Shown here: piece after piece, positions 18,066-25,517 of the stretch
Layout of the letters: each line of letters opens with the position of its first letter
How positions within the stretch are numbered: position 1 is the first letter of the stretch
Assembly (NCBI RefSeq): GCF_007896845.1
Contig: NZ_VOHS01000006.1
Location: 124,001-188,000, forward strand
DNA length: 64,000 nucleotides
DNA from: Chitinophaga pinensis
GTDB taxonomy: Bacteria; Bacteroidota; Bacteroidia; Chitinophagales; Chitinophagaceae
Reading direction: 5' to 3'
Made by a program: the position numbers and the translations under genes
The notes under the pieces: model-generated
The model's input: only the letters and a program-made list of their open reading frames with translations
Told to the model about the DNA's origin: nothing
The model's database searches: none

Positions 18066-19394
18066 ATGAGTATTACTTTAGGGAATCAGGAATACTTCAA
18101 AGGCATTGGTAAAATCGCCTATGAAGGACCTCAGTCAACAAATCCGTTTGCCTACAAATGGTATGACGAGAACAGAAAGATCGGTGGCAAGACCATGAAG
18201 GAACTGTTTCGTTTTGCAGTATCCTACTGGCACACCTTCTGTGGTACCGGCGGAGATCCGTTCGGTCCGGGCACCAAAGCTTTCCCCTGGTTAACTGCTA
18301 CTGATGCAGTGCAGAGTGCGAAAGATAAAATGGATGCTGCATTTGAATTCTTCACTAAATTGGGCGTTCCTTACTACTGCTTTCACGATGTGGATCTGGT
18401 AGATGAAGGTGCATCGATCAGCGAGTACGAAAGCCGTATGCAGCAGATTGTAGCGTATGCACAAGAAAAACAAAAAGCCAGTGGTGTGAAACTGCTGTGG
18501 GGTACTGCGAATGTATTCAGTAATCCGCGCTATATGAACGGAGCTGCTACTAATCCTGACTTCGCTGCTGTTGCCTACGCCGGTACGCAGGTGAAAAACT
18601 CCCTCGATGCAACAATTGCATTGGGTGGTGAAAACTACGTATTCTGGGGCGGCCGCGAAGGTTATATGACCCTGCTGAACACGAACATGAAGCGCGAACA
18701 GGAACATCTGGCCCGCTTCCTGACAATGGCAAAAGATTACGCACGTAAACAGGGTTTCACCGGTACATTCTTTATTGAACCAAAGCCTTGTGAGCCTACC
18801 AAACACCAGTACGATTATGATGCTGCTACCGTAATAGGTTTCCTGCGTCACTTCGGACTGGATAAAGACTTTAAACTGAATCTGGAAGTAAACCACGCAA
18901 CCCTGGCAGGCCATACCTTCCAGCACGAACTGCAGGTAGCTGCCGATGCTGATATGTTGGGTAGTATCGACGCTAACCGCGGAGATGCACAGAACGGCTG
19001 GGATACTGACCAGTTCCCGATGAACCTGAACGATATGGTTGAATTCATGCTGGTGATTCTGGAAGCAGGTGGTTTCGCTGGCGGCGGTGTGAACTTCGAT
19101 GCGAAAACACGCCGTAACTCAACTGATCTGGAAGATATCTTCCATGCACATATCGGTGGTATTGATTCCTTCGCGCGTGCTGCTGTTATCGCAGAGAAAG
19201 TGCTGGAACAGTCTCCATACAAACAGTTCCGCAAAGATCGTTACGCTTCATTCGACAGCGGTAAGGGTAAAGATTTCGAAGCGGGTACGCTGACACTGGA
19301 AGACCTGCGCAGCTTTGCCATAAGCAACGGTGAGCCTAAGCATATCAGTGGTAAACAGGAATGGCTGGAGAATATCATCAATCAATATATCTGA
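18066..19394 (+). CDS. xylA: Xylose isomerase
   Basis: Interconverts D-xylose and D-xylulose, the first cytoplasmic step of xylose use. The catalytic His is in YYCFHDVDL (H107), [18 protein letters not shown] is the class II signature near the N-terminus, and metal ligands lie in [16 protein letters not shown] and [17 protein letters not shown]. At 442 residues it belongs to the longer class II isomerases. It is the last gene of the symporter-xylB-xylA operon and is followed directly by a terminator. An aldose 1-epimerase gene about 1 kb further on may supply the right anomer. Confidence 0.97.
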   Translation: MSITLGNQEYFKGIGKIAYEGPQSTNPFAYKWYDENRKIGGKTMKELFRFAVSYWHTFCGTGGDPFGPGTKAFPWLTATDAVQSAKDKMDAAFEFFTKLGVPYYCFHDVDLVDEGASISEYESRMQQIVAYAQEKQKASGVKLLWGTANVFSNPRYMNGAATNPDFAAVAYAGTQVKNSLDATIALGGENYVFWGGREGYMTLLNTNMKREQEHLARFLTMAKDYARKQGFTGTFFIEPKPCEPTKHQYDYDAATVIGFLRHFGLDKDFKLNLEVNHATLAGHTFQHELQVAADADMLGSIDANRGDAQNGWDTDQFPMNLNDMVEFMLVILEAGGFAGGGVNFDAKTRRNSTDLEDIFHAHIGGIDSFARAAVIAEKVLEQSPYKQFRKDRYASFDSGKGKDFEAGTLTLEDLRSFAISNGEPKHISGKQEWLENIINQYI

Positions 19395-19426
19395 TCAGCT
19401 GATCATTGTTGAGTTGAAAATATGAG

Positions 19427-19459
19427 ACAGTCCTGCGTTATGCAGGACTGTTTTTTTTT
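19427..19459 (+). terminator. Intrinsic terminator after xylA
   Basis: ACAGTCCTGC (19427-19436) and GCAGGACTGT (19442-19451) form a perfect 10-bp stem with loop GTTAT, followed by eight T residues. A textbook terminator closing the xylose operon. Confidence 0.92.
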
Positions 19460-19550
19460 AGGAGGATTATAAATTGTTGTTGTCAGAATTAATAAAAAGA
19501 AGTCCACGCTCTTTACAGTGATACTCTTCATTGTAACACTTGTGTGTAGA

Positions 19551-20270
19551 ATAGCTTTTACCGATAGGCATTATTGCATCTCAATGTTTCTGCATTGGTA
19601 CTTTGATAGGAGAATGAACAGATGAACAGTCGGTAATAATAGTATTACAGGGCATTTCCCTTAACACACCCGTGAGTAAATAGCTTTACCGATAGTCATT
19701 ACTACACCCAATGTTTCCGCATTAGTATTTGATAAGAGACATGCATGAACAGGAGAACAGTCAGTAATAGTAGTATTACAGGGCATTTCCCATTATCACG
19801 CCCATGAACAAATAGCTTTACCGATAGTCATTACTACACCCAATGTTTCCGCATTAGTATTTGATAAGAAAATGAATGAACAGATGAACAGGCAATGATA
19901 ATAGTATTACAGGGCATTTCTCATTATCACATCCGTGAGTAAATAGCTTTACCGATAGTCATTACTACACCCAATGTTTCCGCATTAGTATTTGATAAGA
20001 GACATGCATGAACAGGTGAACAGTCAGTAATAGTAGCATTACAGGGCATTTCTCATTATCACGCCCGTGAACAAATAGCTTTACCGATAGTCATTACTAC
20101 ACCCAATGTTTCCGCATTAGTATTTGATAAGAGAATGCATGAACAGGTGAACAGTCAGTAATAATAGTATTGCAGGGCATTTCTCATTATCACGCCCGTG
20201 AACAAATAGCTTTACCGATAGTCATTACTACTCCGCAATGTTTCCGTATTGATATTTAACAAGAGAATGA
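19551..20270. repeat. Tandem array: six copies of a ~131-bp non-coding unit
   Basis: The core ATAGCTTTACCGATAG recurs at 19551 (with one extra T), 19680, 19812, 19943, 20075 and 20206, a period of 129-132 bases. Each unit also carries CAATGTTTCCGCATTAG-like and GTAATANNAGTATTAC-like short inverted repeats and the string ACAGGGCATTTC. Outer copies are the most diverged; inner ones are nearly identical. Stops occur in all frames and no gene is supported. It fills most of the 1,063-base gap between xylA and the epimerase gene. There are no unique spacers, so it is not a CRISPR array. Function unknown. Confidence 0.9.
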
Positions 20271-20457
20271 ACTCCTGATAGCAAAACCGCTTTAGGAAAT
20301 ATGAGGTGATTACCCGGTCGGGAAGGAAAGGTACGCCCGCAATGTGCCATAAAGTTTGCGTAACTTTCCGTGCGTGATAAGCAGTTGCATGATTGTCCAA
20401 TGTTCAGCTGAGAAATTGGGGTATGTTCAGCACATTGTGCACTGAAGTTTTAAATAG

Positions 20458-21456
20458 ATGATTACTGCTGAAATGCAGACTATCTCAATAAACCGACCAT
20501 TACATATGTTTTCTGTAGAACAATTTCATAAAGACGGTTTTGATATCATTGCATTGAAGGATGACCTCAATGATATACAGGTGGAGATCATTCCTGCGCA
20601 TAGCGCTATGCTGCATGCATTCAGGATACCTCATGGAACAGAAGAACTGAACATCATTGATGGGTATAGTAATCTGCAGGACTATCAGGCGAATAAGGCG
20701 GAGTACTTTAAAGGCGCTAAGCTGAGCCCCTTTGCCTGTCGTATTCCCGGCGGGCGCTATGAATGGGAAGGGAAGGAGTATATTATAGAGAAAGCAATTA
20801 CTCCCGGCAGCTGCATCCATGGTTTGTTATATGACGTGGCTTTTGATATAGTGGAATTGCACGCGAATGAAAGAAGTGCAATAGCTGTATTACGTTATCA
20901 GTATAAAGGAGAAGATAAAGGATATCCGTTTCCGTACGATTGCGAAGTGACGTACCGTTTACAACCGGATATCCGGCTGGAGATAAGTACTACCATTAGT
21001 AATCATGCTGCTACTGCTATACCGCTTATGGACGGCTGGCATCCTTATTTTACAACTGGTACGCCTATAGATGACATGGAACTGCAGTTCGCATCGGAAC
21101 AGATAGTGGAATTTAATGCGCAGCTGATTCCAACCGGTAGGGTGTTACCTTATGACAGGTTTCTGGAATCTTCTCCTTTGGAGGGTATTCCGCTGGATAA
21201 TTCCTTTCTGCTCAACTTCGGCCAGCATGCTTCTTCCTGCACGCTGAGAGACCCTTTAAAGCACATAGCAATCACTTTTTACCCGGATAGCAGTTATCCT
21301 GTATTGCAGCTGTATATCCCGCCACACCGCAGGAGTATTGCGATTGAGAACCTGACCGGGCCGCCCAATGCCTTTAACAATGGTATGGGGCTGATCTCCT
21401 TGCCAGCAGGAGAAAGCAGGACTTTTAGCACAGGGATTTCCGCTGCCGCGTGGTAG
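20458..21456 (+). CDS. Aldose 1-epimerase (mutarotase) family protein
   Basis: Probably interconverts alpha and beta anomers of a free sugar. The galactose mutarotase-like fold shows the usual pieces: the expected His in DGWHPYFTTG (about 195-204) and the expected catalytic Glu in SIAIENLTGPPNAFNNG (about 297-313). The length of 332 residues is normal. The N-terminal start is uncertain: ATGs at 20458, 20473 and 20506 are all in frame, and conservation is likely only from MFSVEQF onward. No signal peptide, so it probably acts in the cytoplasm. Its position near xylA suggests xylose as substrate, though the repeat array separates them. Confidence 0.85.
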   Translation: MITAEMQTISINRPLHMFSVEQFHKDGFDIIALKDDLNDIQVEIIPAHSAMLHAFRIPHGTEELNIIDGYSNLQDYQANKAEYFKGAKLSPFACRIPGGRYEWEGKEYIIEKAITPGSCIHGLLYDVAFDIVELHANERSAIAVLRYQYKGEDKGYPFPYDCEVTYRLQPDIRLEISTTISNHAATAIPLMDGWHPYFTTGTPIDDMELQFASEQIVEFNAQLIPTGRVLPYDRFLESSPLEGIPLDNSFLLNFGQHASSCTLRDPLKHIAITFYPDSSYPVLQLYIPPHRRSIAIENLTGPPNAFNNGMGLISLPAGESRTFSTGISAAAW

Positions 21457-21522
21457 AAAAAGGTCTCCGTTGGCATAGTCTTTGGAACTTTATCTGTATT
21501 GTTCACCCAAAAAAGATATGTT

Positions 21523-21708
21523 ATGGATACTTTAGAACTCAAGGGCAAATGGAATGAGCTTAAAGGAAGAATTAAGCAGCAGTACGCTGATCTTACAGAT
21601 GATGATTTACTGTACGAAGAAGGTCAGGAAGATCGTTTGATAGGAAAACTCCAGCAGAAATTAGGCAAGTCACGTGATGAAATTATTAAACTCTTAAAAT
21701 CTGCGTAA
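21523..21708 (+). CDS. CsbD-family stress protein
   Basis: A 61-residue, highly charged cytoplasmic protein of the CsbD family, which is induced by general stress in many bacteria but has no known biochemical activity. The family pattern is visible as LKGKWNELKGRIKQQYADLTDDDL, with a following amphipathic helix to the end (split across residues 5-28). I start at the ATG at 21523, since homologues begin just before the LKGKW motif. The next small gene begins one base after its stop, so the two are probably co-transcribed. Confidence 0.85.
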   Translation: MDTLELKGKWNELKGRIKQQYADLTDDDLLYEEGQEDRLIGKLQQKLGKSRDEIIKLLKSA

Positions 21709-21709
21709 A

Positions 21710-21859
21710 ATGGGAAGTCTGTTATATATCATAGCTGTAATACTCATTATAGGCTGGTTGTTAGGCTTCTTCGTTTATTCAGCAGGTGGGTTGATCCACA
21801 TCCTGCTGGTGATTGCGATCGTAGCTATCCTCCTTCAGATCATAAGGGGGTCAAGATGA
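21710..21859 (+). CDS. Small lmo0937-family-like membrane protein
   Basis: A 49-residue protein with two hydrophobic segments (about 3-22 and 28-44) joined by YSAGG, ending in a basic IIRGSR tail. This two-helix pattern with a central GGLIHILLVIAI segment matches the small lmo0937-type membrane proteins often found beside CsbD genes in Bacteroidota. It starts one base after the csbD stop, and a terminator follows at 21884. Function is unknown; a role in membrane stress is only inferred from context. Confidence 0.8.
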   Translation: MGSLLYIIAVILIIGWLLGFFVYSAGGLIHILLVIAIVAILLQIIRGSR

Positions 21860-21883
21860 GTCTATTTTTTTAAATATCATGCG

Positions 21884-21915
21884 AAACCTCTCAAATACTG
21901 AGAGGTTTTTTTCGT
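21884..21915 (+). terminator. Intrinsic terminator after CsbD unit
   Basis: AAACCTCTCA (21884-21893) and TGAGAGGTTT (21899-21908) form a perfect 10-bp stem with a five-base loop, followed by a T run. Confidence 0.9.
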
Positions 21916-21957
21916 TATTTTTTTAGGATATTGCTTGTAGAATAATTCATCAGCTAC

Positions 21958-22680
21958 ATGAAAAGACTCATTACCGGAATATTATTCCTGTTCTGCTGCT
22001 GCGGCCTGCTGGCTATAAAGGTACAGGCGCAGGTTACAGTGACGGGAACTATTATGGACAAGGAAAACAAGCTTGTCCTTCCGTATGCAAGCGTAACGAA
22101 CAAGAGCACAGGCCGGCGCTCCTATTCAGACAAGGGCGGTTTTTACAAGATTGCTGCCAGTCCGAAGGACGTCATCGTATTCTCCTTCCTGGGGTATAAG
22201 TCCGATAGTCTTGTCGTTATACAAGCAAGTGGTACGGAAACCCGGAATGTCTCCCTTGTAGTTGAATCCCGGCAGTTGCATGGGGTTGACGTCGGGGCAC
22301 AGTATAGTCCTTATCAGGCGGACTCCATTGCCCGTAGGGAACAGTTTGGCTATATCCTTGACAAAAAAGATATGCCGTTGGCTGGTGGTAATACGCCGGT
22401 AGGGGCAGGCATTGTGTTTAGCCCTTTCACCCGGTATTCGCGGAAAGAGAAGCAGAAGCGGGAGTTTAAAAAGATTTTCGCGAAGGCGGAGCAGGAACGC
22501 TACATAGATTCAAGATATACAGCGGCATTTGTGAGTAAAGTGACCAGTCTGAAAGGAGATTCTTTACAGCTGTTTATGCGGGACAACCATCCGGATCATA
22601 ATATGCTGCGGACAATGCCACAGGAAGACCTGATCTATTGGATTACGGATAAATACAAGGCCTGGGTGAAGAAGAATTAA
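21958..22680 (+). CDS. Exported protein with carboxypeptidase regulatory-like (CarboxypepD_reg) domain
   Basis: A 240-residue exported protein. Residues 1-25 form a signal peptide (hydrophobic core LFLFCCCGLLAI, ending VQAQ). The next 75 residues form the beta-sandwich domain seen at the N-terminus of SusC-like TonB receptors: VTGTIMDKENKLVLPYASV...STGRRSYSDKGGFYKI...IVFSFLGYKS. The remaining part is charged and contains no TonB-receptor barrel, so this is a stand-alone domain protein, probably periplasmic or at the outer membrane. Partner unknown. It ends at a convergent pair of hairpins. Confidence 0.8.
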   Translation: MKRLITGILFLFCCCGLLAIKVQAQVTVTGTIMDKENKLVLPYASVTNKSTGRRSYSDKGGFYKIAASPKDVIVFSFLGYKSDSLVVIQASGTETRNVSLVVESRQLHGVDVGAQYSPYQADSIARREQFGYILDKKDMPLAGGNTPVGAGIVFSPFTRYSRKEKQKREFKKIFAKAEQERYIDSRYTAAFVSKVTSLKGDSLQLFMRDNHPDHNMLRTMPQEDLIYWITDKYKAWVKKN

Positions 22681-22707
22681 TTCAATAGCTTACCCCGGAC
22701 TATAAAC

Positions 22708-22756
22708 ATAAAGCGAAAGGGAGCGGTTCTTCACGAGCCGCTCCCTTTCGCTTTAT
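22708..22756. terminator. Long perfect hairpin between convergent genes
   Basis: ATAAAGCGAAAGGGAGCGG (22708-22726) pairs perfectly with its complement at 22738-22756 over 19 bp, with an 11-base loop. No T run follows on the plus strand. It lies just after the plus-strand gene ending at 22680, so it probably ends or protects that transcript. Confidence 0.6.
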
Positions 22757-22797
22757 CACAGGAGGTTATTGGCTTTTAATTTCTGATTCAATTAGTA

Positions 22798-22827
22798 ACG
22801 GCCACCCTGTTTCCAGAGTGGCCGTTT
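22798..22827. terminator. Hairpin at 3' end of the protease gene
   Basis: ACGGCCAC (22798-22805) and GTGGCCGT (22818-22825) pair, with an inner CTG/CAG extension. Because the two facing genes converge here, it can act in both directions. The T content downstream is modest. Confidence 0.55.
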
Positions 22828-22857
22828 GCATGCAGAGGCCAATAGAAAAATATCTTA

Positions 22858-23952
22858 TCAATTATAGACTTTCACCATGTAAACAAATTCTTCCAATTTC
22901 TTCACCTGCTCAACGCGGCTTAGTCCTTCGAGTTTATTGTTTTTATGGTTCCATTCTTTTTTAGGCAGTTTGTCTTTCGGCATTTGTTCCAGCAGACGTT
23001 TCAGATGTGCTGATTTCACTGCGAAGGCGATACCATCAGCAGTTGTCTGTTTGCCGGTTACGATACCTACTACGTCACCTTTGTTGTCCATTAGCGGAGC
23101 ACCACTGTTGCCGGGGTTAACCGGGATAGACACCTGATAGGCCGCGCTGTCACCGTTAAAGCCGGTCTGAGCGCTGATGTAACCTTCTCCGTAAACGATC
23201 TCATCTCTTGGATACCCCAAAGTAAAAACCTGTTCACCACGCATTGCACGCTGTGGTTTCAGAGAGTAAGGCAGTGGCTGACCTTTGAAAGTGGAGTCAG
23301 TGATCTTAAGGATGGCCAGATCGGCAGTGATATCCTCAAATACGCTGGCTGCTTTAAAGGCTTCGCCTTTGGTATTTTGAATATAAATGGAGTCGGCTCC
23401 TGCTATGACATGATAGTTAGTCACGACATAACCGTTATTAGATACGGCAAACCCGGTGCCACCATAAGTGCCGGGGTTGGCAGGTGCTTTTTTGGAGCTG
23501 TTGATATCGTTGATGAGGGCGTTCTGTGAGCGCTGAATATGGTTCAGTACGCGTCTTACATCCTCATATTCGGCAGTAGTCTTTTGTCTGCTTGCTCTTT
23601 GCATGAGCGCGATAGTAGACACGGAGGTCAGCAGAGCTATACCGGCAGCTGCGGCCATATTGATGAGCAATCTTCTGCTGATAGAGAAGACTTTCTTCGG
23701 TTCAGGCGTCGACGAAGGTGCAATTGATACATGTTTATTAGCCAGACCAGCATGGATTTTATCCATTTTCTCCTGTAACGCTGACCTGCGTCCAAAATAC
23801 TCCAGCTGTTTAATGAGCTGCTGGTGTGCCAGCACTTGCTCATTGACCGCCGGGTCGGACTGGCGGAGCGCTTCAAAAGCAGTTTTTTCCTGCTCGTTCA
23901 TTTCGCCCTCCAGATAGCGTTCAATATCACGTATCAATGAAAATTCGTTCAT
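22858..23952 (-). CDS. Membrane-anchored trypsin-like (S1C) serine protease with anti-sigma-like N-terminus
   Basis: A 364-residue inner-membrane protein. Residues 1-50 (IERYLEGEMNEQEKTAFEAL...AVNEQVL) resemble the cytoplasmic helical region of anti-sigma/FecR-type regulators. One membrane segment follows (about 94-117, LLINMAAAAGIALLTSVSTIAL). The periplasmic part is an HtrA-like protease with the full catalytic triad: H181 (TNYHV), D211 (TADLAIL) and S283 (NPGNSGAP). No PDZ domain is present. It is directly downstream of an ECF sigma factor gene (48-base gap) on the same strand, so it may hold that sigma factor and release it after sensing periplasmic stress. The domain combination is seen in the sequence; the regulatory role is inference. 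Confidence 0.88.
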   Translation of the reverse strand: MNEFSLIRDIERYLEGEMNEQEKTAFEALRQSDPAVNEQVLAHQQLIKQLEYFGRRSALQEKMDKIHAGLANKHVSIAPSSTPEPKKVFSISRRLLINMAAAAGIALLTSVSTIALMQRASRQKTTAEYEDVRRVLNHIQRSQNALINDINSSKKAPANPGTYGGTGFAVSNNGYVVTNYHVIAGADSIYIQNTKGEAFKAASVFEDITADLAILKITDSTFKGQPLPYSLKPQRAMRGEQVFTLGYPRDEIVYGEGYISAQTGFNGDSAAYQVSIPVNPGNSGAPLMDNKGDVVGIVTGKQTTADGIAFAVKSAHLKRLLEQMPKDKLPKKEWNHKNNKLEGLSRVEQVKKLEEFVYMVKVYN

Positions 23953-24000
23953 CCCTGTAACCGCTTTTGCAGATCTGTCAGGTATTACACCTGTCAGGTC

Positions 24001-24576
24001 CTAAGATTTATATTGTTCGAAAAATAGTTTCTTGAGCCTCATCAGGCATTTGTATTTCTGATTCTTGGCATTTTCTGAGTTCGTATACCCGAATTTCTCA
24101 GCAATGTCCTGCATCGAAAGTTTCCTGACATAGTAATCTTCAAGGATGGTCTTGCAGGGCTCACCCATGCTGCCCATTGCCTTTTCCATGATCCTGAACT
24201 GCTGGTCTTTCTCCTCATGCTCAGCGATGGCGTTAGTGTCATCGGCAGGCAGTACCTCTTCCAGTTCATCGGGGAGGGCCAGTTGCCAGCTTCCCGTTTG
24301 TAACCGCTTTAACCACATATGACGGCAAACTGCATACAGGTATGTTTTCAGTTTGCTATAAAGGTCAAATTCTCCCTTCTGCGCCTTTTCGTATAAAACG
24401 ATCATCGCCTCCTGGAAAAGATCTTTAGCGTCATCTTCAGACCCATTATACTGTAAAACCATTCTTAATATGGAAGGATAATTCTCCGTATAGATGGTCG
24501 CCAGCGCTCTGTCGTCATTCCTGGTTAATCCCAGTAGTAATTCCCGATCCCGTTCTATGTTCTGATTATGCTTCAC
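24001..24576 (-). CDS. ECF-type RNA polymerase sigma factor
   Basis: A 191-residue sigma-70 family protein of the extracytoplasmic function group. Region 2 is visible as ALATIYTENYPSILRMVLQY...AKDLFQEAMIVLYEKA (about 24-65), and region 4 as a helix-turn-helix near ILEDYYVRKLSMQDIAEKFGYTNSENAKNQ (about 145-174). It starts with GTG; no in-frame ATG lies close downstream, and the promoter at 24608-24639 fits this start. The linker between regions 2 and 4 is longer and more acidic than in the smallest ECF proteins. Co-transcribed with the protease gene that follows it. Target genes unknown. Confidence 0.92.
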   Translation of the reverse strand: MKHNQNIERDRELLLGLTRNDDRALATIYTENYPSILRMVLQYNGSEDDAKDLFQEAMIVLYEKAQKGEFDLYSKLKTYLYAVCRHMWLKRLQTGSWQLALPDELEEVLPADDTNAIAEHEEKDQQFRIMEKAMGSMGEPCKTILEDYYVRKLSMQDIAEKFGYTNSENAKNQKYKCLMRLKKLFFEQYKS

Positions 24577-24607
24577 TTATTAATACGATTAAATGGCTTT
24601 GGTAACC

Positions 24608-24639
24608 CAAAGTAGCAGAAAAAAAATCCAAATCCCAAA
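24608..24639 (-). promoter_or_regulatory. Promoter of the sigma factor-protease unit
   Basis: Read on the minus strand: TTTG (24639-24636), a 21-base spacer, then TACTTTG (24614-24608). This is a close match to the Bacteroidota -33/-7 promoter with a one-base-shorter -7 box. It lies about 30 bases upstream of the GTG start. It looks like a housekeeping-sigma promoter rather than an ECF-type autoregulated one. Confidence 0.55.
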
Positions 24640-24845
24640 TCAGACAGAACACTTGTCTTTTCAGCCGGTTGTTTAGGCACCTGTTTCATATATAGTTTGG
24701 TATCTATATAGGAAAATACCTTGCCGGAACCTGAAATTGAGGCAAAAAGAGGGTGAAAAAAATTTTTTTAAAAAAAGTGGGTTACCTTTTTTCAAACCCG
24801 GTATAAAGAGTAAATAATATTTCAAAAACCTAAAACATAGTCAAA

Positions 24846-25070
24846 ATGAAAAATGCTCTGAAAATCGGTTTCTTTGCTTTAGCTCTGGGTGTATTCGTAG
24901 CTTCTTGCGGTAATGGTGGTTCTGCTTCTACAGAAGATACTACTGCTTCTGCTGCAACTATCGATTCAGCTGCTGCAACTGTTGATACAGCTGCTGCTAC
25001 CGTTGATTCTGCTGCTGCTGTAGTAGATTCAGCTAAAGCTACCGTTGATTCAGCTAAAGCTGCACACTAA
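24846..25070 (+). CDS. Small alanine-rich heptad-repeat lipoprotein
   Basis: A 74-residue predicted lipoprotein. The signal sequence ends in the lipobox VASC, with the lipidated Cys at position 21. After a Gly/Ser/Thr linker, residues 36-70 are five repeats of a seven-residue unit, [A/K]-A-[T/V]-[V/I]-D-[S/T]-A, ending KAAH. The repeat is preserved at protein level while codons vary, so it is under selection. The periodicity suits an alanine-rich helix or coiled coil, reminiscent of Braun lipoprotein in design but not recognisably homologous. Its own terminator follows. Function unknown; high expression and a cell-envelope role are plausible. Confidence 0.8.
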   Translation: MKNALKIGFFALALGVFVASCGNGGSASTEDTTASAATIDSAAATVDTAAATVDSAAAVVDSAKATVDSAKAAH

Positions 25071-25103
25071 TCGACCTGGTAAGCAAATAAAAGGCTTTTA
25101 TAT

Positions 25104-25138
25104 AACCGCTCCGTCTCTGACGGGGCGGTTTTTTTTTC
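25104..25138 (+). terminator. Intrinsic terminator after heptad lipoprotein
   Basis: AACCGCTCCGTC (25104-25115) and GACGGGGCGGTT (25119-25130) pair with one wobble and a three-base loop, followed by eight T residues. Confidence 0.92.
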
Positions 25139-25227
25139 GCTAAGCCCCTTCGTTTAGGCTTGTTTTTGAACAAAATGTCGAAAAGAATGGCATTTGTTAG
25201 AAATAATGTAATTTTTGACAAAGACGC

Positions 25228-25257
25228 TTGGACAATTCAAATCGTGGTGTATTTTTG
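25228..25257 (+). promoter_or_regulatory. Promoter of the aromatic amino acid operon
   Basis: TTG (25228-25230), a 19-base spacer, and a perfect -7 box TATTTTTG (25250-25257) match the Bacteroidota promoter consensus. Transcription would start near 25264, about 12 bases before leader peptide 1. Both attenuators and all seven aromatic genes lie downstream with no other clear promoter. Confidence 0.8.
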
Positions 25258-25275
25258 TCAGGCAATTAAGCAAAT

Positions 25276-25338
25276 ATGATACAGCAAACAACCTTTGGTT
25301 ACTTTTATGGTTTCTATTATTTCTGGTACCAGAAATAG
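25276..25338 (+). CDS. Aromatic-residue leader peptide 1 (Phe/Tyr/Trp)
   Basis: A 20-residue ORF, MIQQTTFGYFYGFYYFWYQK, of which ten residues are aromatic: five Tyr, four Phe and one Trp, all within residues 7-18. It starts just after the operon promoter and ends at an antiterminator/terminator pair. This composition is that of a leader peptide whose ribosome stalls when charged tRNA-Tyr, tRNA-Phe or tRNA-Trp is short. The last seven codons form a perfect 20-base palindrome (25318-25337) that could fold into a hairpin when free of ribosomes. No independent protein function is expected. Confidence 0.9.
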   Translation: MIQQTTFGYFYGFYYFWYQK

Positions 25339-25412
25339 GGAGGTCGTTTGTAGTACTCGAATATAAAAGAAACTAGCAAAGGCCTCCCGGATAGGGAGGC
25401 CTTCTTTTTTTC
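25338..25412 (+). promoter_or_regulatory. Aromatic attenuator 1 (antiterminator and terminator)
   Basis: The terminator is AAGGCCTCCC (25379-25388) with GGGAGGCCTT (25394-25403), loop GGATA, then CTTTTTTTT. The competing strand GGGAGGTC at 25338-25345 begins at the last base of the leader stop codon. It can pair with GGCCTCCC (25381-25388) over eight base pairs with one wobble, which removes the 5' arm of the terminator. A ribosome held on the Phe/Tyr codons leaves this strand free and favours readthrough; one that reaches the stop covers it and favours termination. Confidence 0.88.
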
Positions 25413-25436
25413 CGACAAAGTCAATAACACGCATTT

Positions 25437-25517
25437 ATGTTACGCCGTTTCAGCCTTTATTTCTTTTACTTTTTCTTTTACTTCTTTTGCGTCGTAAAGG
25501 CCGGGACTCTTTTGTAA
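25437..25517 (+). CDS. Aromatic-residue leader peptide 2 (Phe/Tyr)
   Basis: A 26-residue ORF beginning MLRRFSLYFFYFFFYFF (residues 1-17) and ending KAGTLL. Eleven residues are aromatic: eight Phe and three Tyr, no Trp, packed into positions 5-17. It lies 25 bases after the first terminator and before a second one, so it can only be made when attenuator 1 is read through. The bias to Phe differs from the Tyr-heavier leader 1. Its last codons double as the antiterminator strand of attenuator 2. Confidence 0.9.
   Translation: MLRRFSLYFFYFFFYFFCVVKAGTLL

Noticed and set aside
19551..20270. CRISPR array in the repeated region after xylA
   Set aside because: The repeat unit is the whole ~131-bp period, with no short identical repeats separated by unique spacers and no cas genes nearby.
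20212..20400. 62-codon minus-strand ORF at the right end of the repeat array
   Set aside because: It begins in the last repeat copy, has no recognisable domain, and the equivalent frame is closed in other copies. Treated as chance.
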